In this document: in pieces, positions 11,711-23,348 of the stretch
How positions within the stretch are numbered: the stretch's first letter is position 1
Layout: every line of letters begins with the position of its first letter
DNA from: Gnetum montanum
Taxonomy: Eukaryota > Streptophyta > Gnetopsida > Gnetales > Gnetaceae
Length of the DNA stretch: 53,840 nt
Direction: 5' to 3'
NCBI GenBank assembly: GCA_015680685.1
Contig: MNCI01009211.1
Span: 295,389 to 349,228, forward strand
The notes under the pieces: generated by a model
Databases searched by the model: none
The model's input: only the letters and a program-made list of their open reading frames with translations
What the model was told of the DNA's origin: nothing
Made by a program: the position numbers and the translations under genes

Positions 11711-11850
11711 GATGGCCTGCAATGGCCTAAAACTAGAGATGGCCCGCAATGGCCTTAAACTAGCAAAGGCCCGTGATGGCCTAAAACTAGCTAGTGCACC
11801 TATACCTTACGCAAATGCTACATGATGGCCTGCGATGGCCTTAAACTAGC
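11711..11850 (+). repeat. Minisatellite 1 of element E (GATGGCC...TAAAACTAG units)
   Basis: Four imperfect units of about 26-28 bp, each with GATGGCCTGCAATGGCC or a close variant followed by TAAAACTAG. It lies inside the intron, 200-340 bp beyond the stop codon of the antisense gene. D has a shorter version at 40243-40318. Its core reappears in minisatellite 2. The rest of 11480-12049 is AT-rich and shows no coding potential. Confidence 0.75.
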
Positions 11851-12049
11851 AATTCCATTCCACAGTAACGCAACCTAGTCAAAGTTCTTAACAACCCTGC
11901 TTACACTTTGCATAAATCAAGACATAAAACTAATAAAGACATAAAACTAAATGAAATTTAAAATCATACACAAAATCTCATGATTAATCTAGCCAACATT
12001 CATATGGCCATTTTTCAGTTTCATCAATAAAATTATGCGTAACTCATAA

Positions 12050-15000
12050 TTATGCATCCCCCCTGGTACCACTGTCACTTGTATCCCTTAGGTCTACCTC
12101 TAAGCCTAAGAAATCATCCTCAAGTGGGTCGTCCCTTCCAGAAGGTATTCCTTTATGAGGAATATCATCTTCACAAGGTCCTTGCTCTAACGCTGGCTTC
12201 TCAAGAAGATGGTCTGTGTCATTACGCTCTTCTTCCTATACTTGCTCACCACCCTGTTCGCCTTCTTCATCCACTCCTTGTACCTATATACAGTAAATAC
12301 ATCAGTAAAAGCCATAATAGGATAAATCAGAAAATTTAAAGTCAATAACACCCAAACTTACTCGCAATGGTCCTGCTTCCGCAGCAAAGGGGAGCTGATC
12401 TAAATTGACCCATAGGCGCTGCATAATTTCATCTTCAATTAATTCAAACCATACACCATTCCCCAAATTAGTTCCAGCCTTCACCTTCCCTTTCTCCACA
12501 CTAGTACATCGGGGTAGTTCAGGGAAGAAGGTAGGGACTATAGTCTCGCCCCCAGGAAGAGCAATCTCTCTTTCGGGGGACGCGCTTACTGTCACCTGCT
12601 AATGGAACTTCTCAAAGGCTTTGGATGCGCCAATGACATCAAGGAATACCCGCAAGGATTGAGCTTCGATGACAGAATCTCGGTAATGTTGACAATAAGT
12701 GATACTCTCCTGCTTATACAGATGCTTGTGATCTTTTTCCTTCTACCCCCACTCCTACACACTTGCGCAAAAATCCTTCCAGCCTTGGCTTTTCTGGGTC
12801 AACAGCTCTATTTGCATCCTCTGTTCCACTAATTCTTGACTGGTTTGCACGCTGTTCCTGACTACAGTCCAATAGCGAGTGTAGTCAATAATAGTCGTAC
12901 GCCAGTCTCCGTCACCCGTTTCCCGCGCCTGTAGGAATTTACACCATGATCTTAGGTCTCCGACCTCTTTGGTCAGAGACACCCTTTCCTTCTCTGACCT
13001 CTGCAGTCTCTTCCAGAGGTCTTCATTGACATTCTAACTCTCCCACAAGGGACGTCTCGAGCGTAACGCACATTTACGCATTTCCTCATAAATGTTGTGC
13101 GGCACGACCACCCCATCTGATGAAGGCTCCACTGTGTCCAAGTCAATGGGCTCCGTAGGGTCCCATCGAAGGTGAGCTCCTGATAACAAACATTGTCAAG
13201 CATAAATAAAATATTACAACTGTATAGTAAAATAAGCATAGAATAGCAGTAACGTACCAGCCCCAAGATTGACGCACTTGAGGCGCTCGATCATATCGCT
13301 GACAACGCCTTCCATGAAGGCAAACTTGTCAGGAAATTCTCCCCATGCTCTGCTTACAACAGCGGACGTGGATGCATCTTGTTCATCTGTAGCGTAATTA
13401 AGTTAAAATTTCTAGTTATTAACAGAATTCCTATAAAAGTCTTAATGCACTGACCTCTGCCTAATGGGGTGGGGGATACGTCAATATTTTCCACCTCCTC
13501 CCTCTCCTCATGCACAAGGGTCTATGCGTCACTTATTCTAACAGTCGGGGCCTCCTCTTCCAAAACTAGGGCCCCTTCTCCACGCCATAATACCACTGCC
13601 CCTATTTCAGGGTTAACCGCTCCGTAGGTCTCACTGCTCATGTCACATAACACATCTAAATGATTCAGAATACTTTAAATAAAGTTGCATCATACAATAA
13701 TAGCAATAACTTTCATTATGTCTTTAAGCTTACCAGGCGGAGGTTTACTCCATTGAACTCTGACTTGCATAGTCCTGTCTATGCCACCCGCTGGTTTTGC
13801 AGGCACCTCGGTTAAGCGAGGCCGTTTTTGCTGAACTGAGGCATCCACTATCTCTACCGTTAGGCGCTTTCCCCGCGACGCGTCACCGGTGTAAGTGGAA
13901 ATCACCCCACCTACACTATCAGGGCCCCGCACTCGAGGCGCTACCAAATCCTTTGTTGTTATAGACTGAGACTCCTCAATTCCCTCTAGAGGAGCCTATC
14001 CCCAGGTAGTGCCAAAAATGTGGGAAATCCAAGGTTTGGATAGCTGGTCTCGGTCTTGCTACACCCAGACCCCATTCCTTTTGACAACCAAAAATTTGGC
14101 AAAACGCCAGAGGCAAGCTATGAAGAAGGCAAAATGTACACTGAAACAGGACTCAAGATTTTGGAGGAGCCTGATCATTTCAGTGCGTAACCCCTCAGCA
14201 AAATAGCTTGCCCAGTCGAACTAGGTTCCTTCCTCCATAACCTCCCGCATGATACGGGCTTGTTCTATGGTAAAGAACCTCCCCTGCGAGAGTGTTTTGG
14301 GGAAAGCCCAGGCCTAGAAGAGGGGATAGATAGTCTTGGCGATCTCTAATTCAATCCTTTCATAGGGGATCCCCTTGGTCTCCTTCTTGGTCCCCAGCCA
14401 CTCCTCCAATTCCTCCTGACATTTGAAGCTCCTCCTCGCTCTTTCCTCTATGGGAAGACCGTTAGAGGGGACGCCGAAGAGGTCAGCAAACAGCTGAGCG
14501 TCAATATCGAAATTCACATGCACGTGATGCACACGCGTGCAAAAACGCTCAGCCCTCTCGCTGAAGGAGTTGACCAAGGTTAACATTTCACTAGCTAGGA
14601 CATCAGGAGTTACGGCCAGAAATAAATGCATTAGCCTCGCTTCCCGTAGCTTGGTGAACAACGCAATTGGGACCGTTGCGTGGCTGAGCCAGTGTTGTGC
14701 TTCCTTAATGTTGCCATAGCGGAAAAGGAGGGTATTCGCCTCGCAGCTGAAAATTGTAAGGGTAATCTCCCAGGATTCCTTGACTGAACAATGCAAGACA
14801 CATGTCTAAATATCAAAAACACTATTATGCTACATTTCAAAAAATAGACCAAAAACAATATAATATCATGTAAATAACAGTAGCAACAAAACCTTACCAG
14901 GGCCAAATGGCAAAGGAAATGGAGGAAGTTTCCTCTGCACGTCCGCGACGGTAAGGGGCGGGTCCAAAGTCCATTCTTCATGTAACCACCCGAGGTTCTA

Positions 15001-16122
15001 AAAATTCTAGAAAGAATCAACATAATGGGTAGGATACTCATGGATGTCAAAGGACATCTTCCCCATTACACCAACGCGTACGTTGCTAGTGGAGGTAAAC
15101 TCCTTTATCGCTGTTTCGGTCCAGGTCAATGTATCACCAATGCCCACTAATCCTTTTTTGTTAATAAAAAACCTATATCATACGACGCATTATTATCTTA
15201 CGCTTCATAAATCTAGGCATTAGAAACATATTAACAATACCGTCAGTAAAACAACTTACCCGCCTGAGTAATACACTGTGCCTGGTGGGTTCTGAAAGTA
15301 AGTCGAGACATGGCGGGCCATGAACAAGGTATTGTACACATGGTAACAACTAAACCTAGCCATTTCCTAGATCCAACTTAAGCGCCTCAGCCCTCTGGCG
15401 CTAAGTTCGTGGTCTTGGGGATGACCAGTATCGATGGTCCCATCTGTCAAGAAAGCCAGGATTCCCTACGTAGAACTCACTAACAGGTGCTCCAAAATAG
15501 CGCTAGCCACATCCCCTGATAGATGCAACCACATAATAACACTGTAGTTACGCAGAAAAAACTGCAAAAGCCCTAGTGCACCCTTTCGGAACCATATAGC
15601 CCTCCCCTGCAACCGAGTCTAAGGGGGAGGAACGTTGGGCACAATCGGGTTTATACAACATAAAACCCCGACTATGTGCAGGATGATTAAGACGGGTTTC
15701 AACATAATACTGTATAAAAAAACATAAACACATTATCATCTAGATTTCAATTCCATGCTTAAACTATAGAAAATTTACAAATTATGCTCTAGCTATACAG
15801 CCGAAATTGCCTAAACCCTTGTAACAGTACAAGGTTTGTCCCTGACAGCGACGATAGACGCAATACTATTGTATAAACCCTCGTTTTAATGCGAGGTCCA
15901 TAGCCTAAAACTCTAATTTACGCAGAATGACACAAAAATAATAAAGATCACAAAGAAGAAGCATATCACAGAAAGCAACACAAATAAGCCAGGGATGGCC
16001 TACCGATTCAGGGGAGCGACATCCCTCACTTCAACCAAAGCCTGTGAAGCACGTTGCAGGCTCCCTTGTACCTCGTCTATCTTTGCCAATTTCGCGTTCT
16101 TCCCTCTTACTTTCGGTGCCAA
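12050..16122 (-). pseudogene. Intron-nested antisense eight-exon gene, copy in element E
   Basis: Exons on the minus strand: 16004-16122, 15260-15709, 14898-15172, 13734-14783, 13455-13619, 13258-13386, 12362-13179, 12050-12283. They total 3,240 bp, exactly 1,080 codons, with phase kept across all seven GT-AG introns. The start codon is TTG where D has ATG. Protein: a basic N-terminus (LAPKVRGKNAKLAKIDEV); exon 2, an FCP1/HAD-like domain (VGVLCC, FLRNYSVIMW, TDGTIDTG, YNTLF, NPPGTVYY); exon 3 (YPTHY, GWLHEEWTLDPPLTV); exon 4, an unrecognised ~350-residue domain (LMHLFLAVTPD, FDIDAQLFADLFGVP); exon 7, likely coiled-coil; and an acidic end. A dozen or so in-frame stops, mostly TAG, kill this copy. 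The exon 5 acceptor was chosen to keep the frame and is the weakest site. I do not recognise the gene as a whole. Confidence 0.8.
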
Positions 16123-16255
16123 TGTTGCAGTCTTCACACCTTCACGCCTTCTCAAATATCACGCTACAATCTTTTACTCTTTCATCTTCTCTCTGTGACA
16201 GTTGAGAATTCAAGTTTGCGATAGCCAACAGCCCGTTTTCAAAAAGAACTACCTA

Positions 16256-16262
16256 CTTATAT
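16256..16262 (-). promoter_or_regulatory. TATA box of the antisense gene, E copy
   Basis: On the minus strand CGCATATAAGTA lies about 135 bp upstream of the start codon. D has TCGCATATAAGTA about 155 bp upstream of its ATG, with alignable sequence on both sides (GACGGGCTGTTGGCT versus AACGGGCTGTTGGCT). This suggests that the antisense gene has its own promoter, placed within the 3' end of the sense-strand intron. Confidence 0.55.
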
Positions 16263-16536
16263 GCGAAATTAACTGACTTGATGCCCGATTAAAACGGGAC
16301 TTTCCTAAATGCTAGTATTAGCATAAGATGGAACCCGAAAATCAAGGCATTAATGTGGCAGACATTGCATGCGCCACTGTCCGAAATGATGTTAAACTAC
16401 CACACCTTATCGCCTCGTAATCGGGTAGCATTAATTACAGGCTATTCACAATATTCCAAATTCAGTTAGCTTTTCACGCTCGACAACACCGCATCATGCT
16501 TTCTCCTAATCATTTACGCATTTGGTGATTTTGCAG

Positions 16537-19500
16537 GATGGTTGGCAAATGGATGCAACTTTTTCAGCACCCCTGACTTTAACAGGTCCATACGGGAGAG
16601 TAGTTAGGTAATTCGATTTTACACTAGTAGAAACTAACCCTTTCCTCGATGACGTAACCATAGCCATGTCAGAAACGTCTCCAGAATAGCCAGAACAATC
16701 GACGCGCATGCTAGACCTGGAGGCTGGAGACATAACCGAAGACCCCCTCAGCGAGGTTTCAGTCGTTACACATAAAGGCAAGTCCAAAACTCTTAAGGTT
16801 AGTTCTCTACTAGACCAGAAAACATATGACTCTATAAAACAGGTCCTCCAGGACAACATCACAGTACTTGCATGGTCATACGAAGAGATGCCGAGACTAG
16901 ATCCAAGGTTAATTCAACATAACATAATCTTAGACCCGCATATCAAAGCAATTAAGCAAAAAGCACGAAAAATCAAACCAGAAATTGCACTAGCAGTGCA
17001 TGATGAGATCACCAAACTGTATCAGGCTAGTTTCATCCACGCGGTCGATTACTCGGATTGGGTATCTAACATTGTAGTTGTCTCAAAGAAGACCGGAAGT
17101 ATACGCATCTGTATATACTTCCAATATTTAAACAAAGCCACAATCAAGGACAACTTTCCACTACCGAGTATCGACCAACTAGTTGATACAACAGCTGGGC
17201 ATGCGCTTCTATCCTTCATGGATGGCTTTTCAGGCTATAATCAGATTCGCATCAACCCAAAACATCAATTGACCACAACATTCATGACGCCCTGGGGCAC
17301 CTTTTGCTATACCATGATGCCTTTTGGCTTGAAAAATGCCGGAGCGACGTATCAACAGGCCATGACATACATCTTTAGTGATTATCTCCTAGGAAGACTG
17401 AATGATTATGTTGATGATATAGTTGTTAAATCTATGAGATCAGAAAATCATTCAGAGGACCTAGAGTTAGTACTTAAAAGATGCTCCAAATACAACCTCC
17501 GACTCAACCCAAAGAAGTCCGTATTCGGAGTCAAAACTGGACGCATGCTGGGATTTTTGGTGTCAGAAACCGGCATATGAGTAGACCCTGATAAGGTCAA
17601 AACCATTGTTGAGTTAATGCCTCTCACAGATCTCAAGCAATTACGTGGGTTACAAGGACGATTACAGTTTATCAGGCGGTTCATCTCGAGATTAATAGAT
17701 AAACTACACCCTATGCAGCATCTCCTTAAGAAAGGTGTTAATTTCGAGTGGACAGACGACTGCCAATGTGCATTTGACAGCCTAAAATAGGAACTTCAAC
17801 GCTTGCCAATGGTATTCCCACCACAAAGGGATCAGCCGTTCTACATTTACCTTGCGACCTCAGACGTAGCCTTAGCCGCATTACTCTGTCAAAAGAGAAG
17901 TGATGGGTCAAAAGTACCCATCTACTACTTGAATCATGCCCTATGTACATACGAAAAAAGGTACAACGAAATAGAGTGTAATTGCCTAGCGTTAGTGTTT
18001 ATGCTAAAGAAATGTAGGCACTATCTCTTCTGTAGCACGGTTAACATTATCTGTAAAAATAACATCCTTAGGGCCATTACGCATAATCTATACGAAAGTA
18101 GTAAAATAGCTCGTTGGAAAGCTATCACGACAGAATTCAATCTGCATTACATTGGTCAATCTTCTACGAAAGGCCAAGTGATAGCTGACCAATTAATAAC
18201 CTCACCTATTGACAGTCAGGCAACCATAGAGCCTGAATTTCCAAATGAACATGTACATAGTTTAAGACCTATTTTAACAGGCCCCGAAGCAACGTTATAT
18301 TTTGACGGAGCTTCAACCACTAGAGGTGGTAGTGTTGTCATAGTCATTACGCTATTACCTGAGGATGTGCATCTTCATGCTTATCGCTTAACCTTTCCCT
18401 GTACGAACAATGTGGCAAAGTACGAGGGACTCCTCAGGGGATTATTAACTGCCAGAGAACTTGATGTTTGACACCTGGCAATTAGAGGTGATTCGATGCT
18501 TGTTATAAATCAAATCATAGGAGTCTACGCCTGCAAGGCTGCACATTTACAACCCTACTATGATATGGCTAAAGATCTTCTGAAGTGGTTCACAACCATC
18601 GATGCCCAACACGTGCCCCGAAACGATAACACACTGGCCGATGCACTGGCTACGTTAGCCTTAAACGTGTTGTCGCACCTATTCGACACCTGTCCCATAC
18701 CAATGATAGATTGTACTGGTCCTATCATTCAAGTGACGCAAATATCTTCACTGCTCGAGGATAGAACACCAGAGTGGTACGACCACATTAAAACTTACCT
18801 CTTGCATGGCGAACCACCACACGAGTTAACACGCGTGCAGAAAGACGTTATTCGTAAGTGAGCTAGGCAGTACGTCATCATAGGAGACAGTACCCTCTGT
18901 AGATGTTCTTTTGATGGAGTACTGCTGACTTGCGTTAACAAAGATCAGGCGCAACATATAGTTGGTGAAGTCCATGAGGGATTATGCAAAGGACACGTAG
19001 CACCGCTAGCCATAGCTTCTAAAATCCATTGCTTAGGGTATTACTGGCCATACATGGAAAAGATTGTCTTGCAAAGGTCAAAACATGCGACACGTATCAA
19101 CGTTACGCGAATCTCATACACGTGTCGCCTACAGAACTACATACGACCCAGATCACATGGCCCTTCTAACAATGGGGACTAGACATCATAGGGCCCATCA
19201 CACCAAAGTCTTCCACAGGGCATAGCTTCATCATCACAGCTATTGAGTACTTCACGAAGTGGGTGGAAGCCATCCCTTTATGGAAAATCACATCTCAACA
19301 GGTCTATCATTTCATCTTGGATAATATTGTAACCAGATTTGGCCTCCCAATGACTATCGTGACCAACAATGGGCCACAATTTAGTAGTCTGGAAACCAAA
19401 TCTTTTTGTGACAATCTTGACATCAAACAATCTTTTCCTCGCCTTACTACCCGCAAGCGAATGGTCAAGCTGAAGCAACAAATAAAGTCATTATCAATTT

Positions 19501-20032
19501 ACTTAAGAAAATGCTCGACAGGAACAAGAGACGGTGGCATGAAAAGATCCTCTATGTGCTATGGGCGTATCGCACCACATGTAGAACAGCCACAGACAGT
19601 ACACGCTATAGCCTAGTCTATGGATCTGTGGCGGTGCTACCCCTCGAACTACAAATTTCTTCTCTACGAATGGTCTTCTCCACGATTATAAATGAGGCTT
19701 AACACATCGAGTCTCAGATCGTGGATTTGGATTCAATAGAGGAGAAGCAAATACAGACGCTTGATATCATTGAAAAGTATCAAAATAAGCAGAGGCAAAA
19801 GCACCGTCACAATCTTCCACAACATCCTATCAAGAAGGGAGATTTGGTTCTCAAGGCCGTTCGTGAACCAATAGGTAAATTCTCTGCAAACTGGGAGGGT
19901 CCTTTCTTGGTAGCTGATGTATATGGCAATGGCGCATTCAAGCTAGCAGATATCAACGACAATGAGTTACCGAATCCTGTAAATCATATATATCTGAAGC
20001 GGTACTACATCTACGTGCATATCCAGTGTTAA
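16537..20032 (+). pseudogene. RT-RNase H-aRNase H-integrase of element E (second coding exon)
   Basis: One frame runs from the splice acceptor to about 18861, with stops at 17578, 17788, 18469 and 18859. RT: SFMDGFSGYNQI and the catalytic YVDD at 17407-17418. A first RNase H (~17815-18050: FYIYLATSDVALAALL) is followed by an archaeal-type one (18295-18660: TLYFDGAS, GDSMLVINQ, DNTLADALATLAL). In its NNVAKYEG motif Lys replaces the Glu that D keeps. Integrase (18950-20032) has the H2C2 region, then EYFTKWVEA and TNNGPQF where the second catalytic Asp is now Asn, and it changes frame twice. The C-terminal part ends VNHIYLKRYY. Upstream of RT a ~100-residue spacer is shared with D. The enzyme set copies and inserts the element, but this copy is dead. 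Confidence 0.9.
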
Positions 20033-20039
20033 CATCAGG

Positions 20040-20545
20040 TATGACAACATTCGTCTGCTACGACGCTAAACTGGCAACAATCGTCTGCTATGATGTAAAC
20101 CTGGCATTCCCCTCATGCGTCTATCATGACGCTAAACTAGCAACAATCGTCCGCCAAGACGTAAAACTAGCAAGTTGCAACCGTCCGCTACGACGTAAAA
20201 CTAGCAGCGTTGTACAAGTCCGCCAAGATGAAAAACTGGCAATTTCTGCATGCGTCCGCCACGACGCTAAACTGGCACCGGTTGTCTACCCAGACATAAA
20301 ACTGGCACAGGTGAGTATCCGTCTATTGAGACGTAAAACTAGCATAGATCTATCCTTGGGCCACGACATGAAACTAGCATCCACAACATAGTCTACTGAG
20401 ACCATAAATCAGCTCTACCACTGTCCACTATGACGTAAAACTAGCATTTTTCGGTCCGCCTAGACTTTAAACTAGGACCATGGTCTTCTGAGACTTAAAA
20501 CCAGCAACGACAGTCTACCAGGACTTAAAACTGGGACTTACAGGC
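20040..20545 (+). repeat. Minisatellite 2 of element E (about 15 units, ~34 bp)
   Basis: Fifteen or so imperfect units with the consensus pattern GTCCGCYACGACGTAAAACTAGCA start directly after the integrase stop. A short open frame (20026-20391) is just the repeat read through and is not taken as a gene. D has the matching array at 31772-32212. The core TAAAACTAGC is the same as in minisatellite 1 inside the intron. Confidence 0.85.
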
Positions 20546-20664
20546 TGCCATCATGCAAATCAAGTGAGCGTAATCGTCTCTGTGCAACTACAAAACAAAT
20601 GGGGTGGGATGTTGGGATAGTCCCAGCATCGTGACCTCACAGGCATTCTGTTGATTCCTCAGAT

Positions 20665-21108
20665 GTGCTAAAAGGCATACTACTGACCCCTCGAAGATGC
20701 TGTCACTGTGCCCATTTCAGCGATGGCACCTCTAAGAGGTTAGTTTCGTCGTTCGGAGCCCCAAAGAGGTTCTCATTAGCTTTGACCTTGGGGATCTCTG
20801 CTCATCATCGCTATCAAGCTCTGGCTTCACAGATTCACCTAGCTAGTTCTTTGCATAATCAGTCAGGTGCGATGAGTCTAATAATCTTTGGCGGCGATAT
20901 GTTGGGTCGAGCATCAACGGTGAAGACCCTGGCCTCGTGCTACAGTTCTTCCTTCATGGCCCGCTCGCTCTGTCTCGCCCCAAATGGCACTTATTTCAAC
21001 AACCTCTCCGATGCTTCAACCGAGCAATGGTGTCCTCTGTTTGCTTCTTTGGTTGCAGGTTACTTGCTACAAGGATGTCGTTCAAAGGTGCATTCATCTG
21101 AGCGGTGA
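20665..21108 (+). CDS. Possible small ORF in the 3' region of element E
   Basis: A 147-codon frame between minisatellite 2 and the 3' LTR. Part of it is matched by a minus-strand frame of D (31391-31765): SQIHLASSLHNQ and FGGDMLGRAS are identical in both. D then shifts frame, and near the end both copies have a pyrimidine tract followed by GGTTGCAG|GTTAC, which could instead be a splice acceptor. The conservation may be of RNA or DNA rather than protein. No family is recognised. Confidence 0.3.
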   Translation: MLKGILLTPRRCCHCAHFSDGTSKRLVSSFGAPKRFSLALTLGISAHHRYQALASQIHLASSLHNQSGAMSLIIFGGDMLGRASTVKTLASCYSSSFMARSLCLAPNGTYFNNLSDASTEQWCPLFASLVAGYLLQGCRSKVHSSER

Positions 21109-21785
21109 GGTACAGACAGCACTTTGAGATGGCTGCTTAGGTTAGCCTGTCCACTCAGGAGTGCATCCTTGTCTTTCCCATAATCCTACCCCTAGTTCTT
21201 ACTTCCCTACATCTCCATCATCTGCTTCCCTTACGCAAAACAAACATACGCAGCACACGCTTTCCACATCTGCATTACAATCAAGTCCATAAACCAGCGT
21301 AACGCAACTCGCCTAGTGGATGCAAAAAAAAACGTGGGTCAGCAAAATGGATGAAACACAACTCATCCAGGTCACGCAGACGCAACACAATTCATCTAAG
21401 CAAGCCCCTTCATCTACAAAATGACGGCACAACTCCATGCAAACGCAATCACGGGAGAAGGCCTAAGTGCTTATGCATGAAAAAGAACTATATTCACACA
21501 TTTGCGTTTTCCCCGAACCTTATTTGAGTTTTCCCCGAACCTCACTTGCGTCTTCCCCAAACCTCACTTGCATCTTCCCTGAACCTTTTTCCTCTTACCT
21601 TTGTAGAAATTCCTTCCCATACCCTTCTATCCTCTATTTTCCTCATTTCTGCACTTCTACTTTGACAAGGCGACACTTGAGTAACCATTGACGAACGCTA
21701 TTGGTACTTTTACCCATCCGGTGTTTCATATTCTTTGTCGACATCTTTAGGGCAAGCCCTCTACACGTCAACAAAGAGGGGCCAT
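21109..21785 (+). other. 3' untranslated region and polypurine tract of element E
   Basis: No coding signal. At 21502-21587 are four direct repeats of about 22 bp with CTTCCCC(A/G)AACCTCACTTG; D shows only a single copy of the motif (about 30813-30830, minus). The polypurine tract is ACAAAGAGGGGCCAT at 21771-21785, directly before the LTR; D has the same tract at 30633-30647 on the minus strand. Confidence 0.7.
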
Positions 21786-23348
21786 TGAAACATCGTAGGA
21801 ATTGCGAATCGGCCTCAGGCGAAGATTCACGATTCGGGCGAAGGTTCGAGACAGAAATTCAGAAGACAGAGCAGGGCAAAGAGGCGCGTAGTATCAAGTC
21901 TCTAAGTTCCTTATAGAGTTCAATCTCACCGTGTTTTCTTTCTTTACGCTACATTACGCAACATAGCGTAGTGTCACTCAGCGTAACTCTGTTTAACATA
22001 GCCCGCTAGCGGAAAGTAACTTACTTCAGCAATTTTGACAAAGTTTAGACTTGTCGCATATTCTGCTAAGTCTTTTGTTTGAGACTGAGTTTACGCTCCG
22101 TTACGCAGAGCAGCGTAACGAGCTTCAAGAAAAGCAAAGTCAGAGTCAAAGGAAGCACGGCAAATTGATCTCTTCTTTTTTGCAAATTGGTCGCTTTACA
22201 CTCATTACGCTACGCAGCGTTGACAAGCGTAATTTATTGTAAAGTTGATCATTTTTACGCTCTATTACGCTTCCCTACATGAATGAGCGTAAAACAGCTT
22301 GAATCAACTACTTACATGCTTTATTGCGTTCTGCCATGCAACGAAGTGTAAACAAGTGTAATACAGCGTAAAACTGGTTAAAGCAATACCAGATACGCAT
22401 ATGCTATCCATACGCACAATACGCTGATAAGCATATTGTGCGTAATCATGGAGTAGCTTTAGCGGAAGTGGTCGACAGCGTACTTTGCTCCCCTTCCCAA
22501 AATGTGACCCGATGTGGCCAATTTCAACATAAAGTTTACCAAGTCAATGGTATTTTGAAGGTTTGAGACACGTGTCATTCGGGCCATGCTTTCTCCATAT
22601 GTTGTCGAACTTATAAATACTCCAGTTGGCGAAGAAACAAAGGATCTGACATCTTTAACTTTTGGCAACATCATCTTTTAGCAGAGATAGAAGACATTTT
22701 GCTTGAGCATTGGCAGCAGGAGTGATCAATCCTTTGGTGAAAACACAGCTCTCTCCATTGGTAATCATTGGCAATTTTGAGCAAAGACTACCCAAGGCAA
22801 AAGGAGCAGATCAGAGATCGAAAGATCATCTGGTGCGGTTTGCAAGTTTTATTGATCAGAAACAGTTGATAGATAGACATCAGAGCTTGACCTTCCTTGC
22901 ATCCCATCTCTGGCTTACGAGGTAGATCGAACTCCATTCTGTACTCCTTGTTGAACAGTTTTCTTGTTATTTTGTGTATGCTTCACACAAGATAAGTGGA
23001 GCTTTTCCATTGGAAATTTGTATACAATATACCCAATTTTTAGGTCAAAGTACAGATCTTGGAATTGCGCATTTTTCTTAAATCCGATCCTTCTTGTCGT
23101 GTTGACGTTGTTGTTATCTACATTGTTTTCTTCTCCTTTGGCGATTCATCGAATCAAATTGTTCCACGGAATATCTACAATATTCGTTGATTTACTGATT
23201 GAGTAAGTCCCTGTCTGATCGACAAGACCGTTCAGGGCACTGCGGATTCATTTTCTCCAGCACGGCCCTCACATGGATCCATGGTTAAGACTGTGTACAC
23301 AGATTTTTGTTTGGTATTTTCTAGCTACTGACATTTTCCGTCACTACA
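21786..23348 (+). repeat. 3' LTR of element E
   Basis: A 1,563-bp LTR, TGAAACATCG to CGTCACTACA, the same length as the 5' LTR and collinear with it. TATA box at 22612-22619, hairpin at 22411-22444. Many differences from the 5' LTR are transitions. It is followed by the target duplication ATCAC. Confidence 0.9.

Larger units (their letters stand above)
11441..16536 (+). other. Ogre-type intron of element E, between protease and RT
   Basis: Donor AAC|GTAAAG at 11441. The acceptor ends at 16536 (TTCTCCTAATCATTTACG upstream, then TTTTGCAG|GATGG), with CTAAT as a likely branch region. Removing 5,096 bp joins the protease frame to the RT frame in phase 0. The same donor, acceptor and phase occur in D (35712-40541). 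A spliced intron at this position is established for Ogre elements. Unusually, this one contains an entire gene on the opposite strand. Splicing is inferred, not observed. Confidence 0.75.
6052..23348 (+). mobile_element. Element E: 17.3-kb Tat/Ogre-like LTR retrotransposon with an intron-nested antisense gene
   Basis: LTRs of 1,563 bp each (6052-7614; 21786-23348) are flanked by perfect 5-bp duplications ATCAC at 6047-6051 and 23349-23353. Internal order: primer site, gag, protease, a ~5.1-kb intron containing a complete antisense gene, RT, RNase H, archaeal-type RNase H, integrase, minisatellite, polypurine tract. The dual RNase H and the pro/RT intron place it in the Tat lineage near Ogre. 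About 12 substitutions over the first ~245 bp separate the two LTRs, so it is moderately old. All its coding regions carry stops. It is a relative of D, but the LTRs of the two differ widely. Confidence 0.9.

Noticed and set aside
20026-20391. 121-codon ORF after integrase
   Set aside because: Translation of minisatellite 2; its periodic peptide is a product of the repeat.
20040-20545. Evenly spaced repeats resembling a CRISPR array
   Set aside because: Units are imperfect, directly tandem without unique spacers, and lie inside a plant retrotransposon. Minisatellite.
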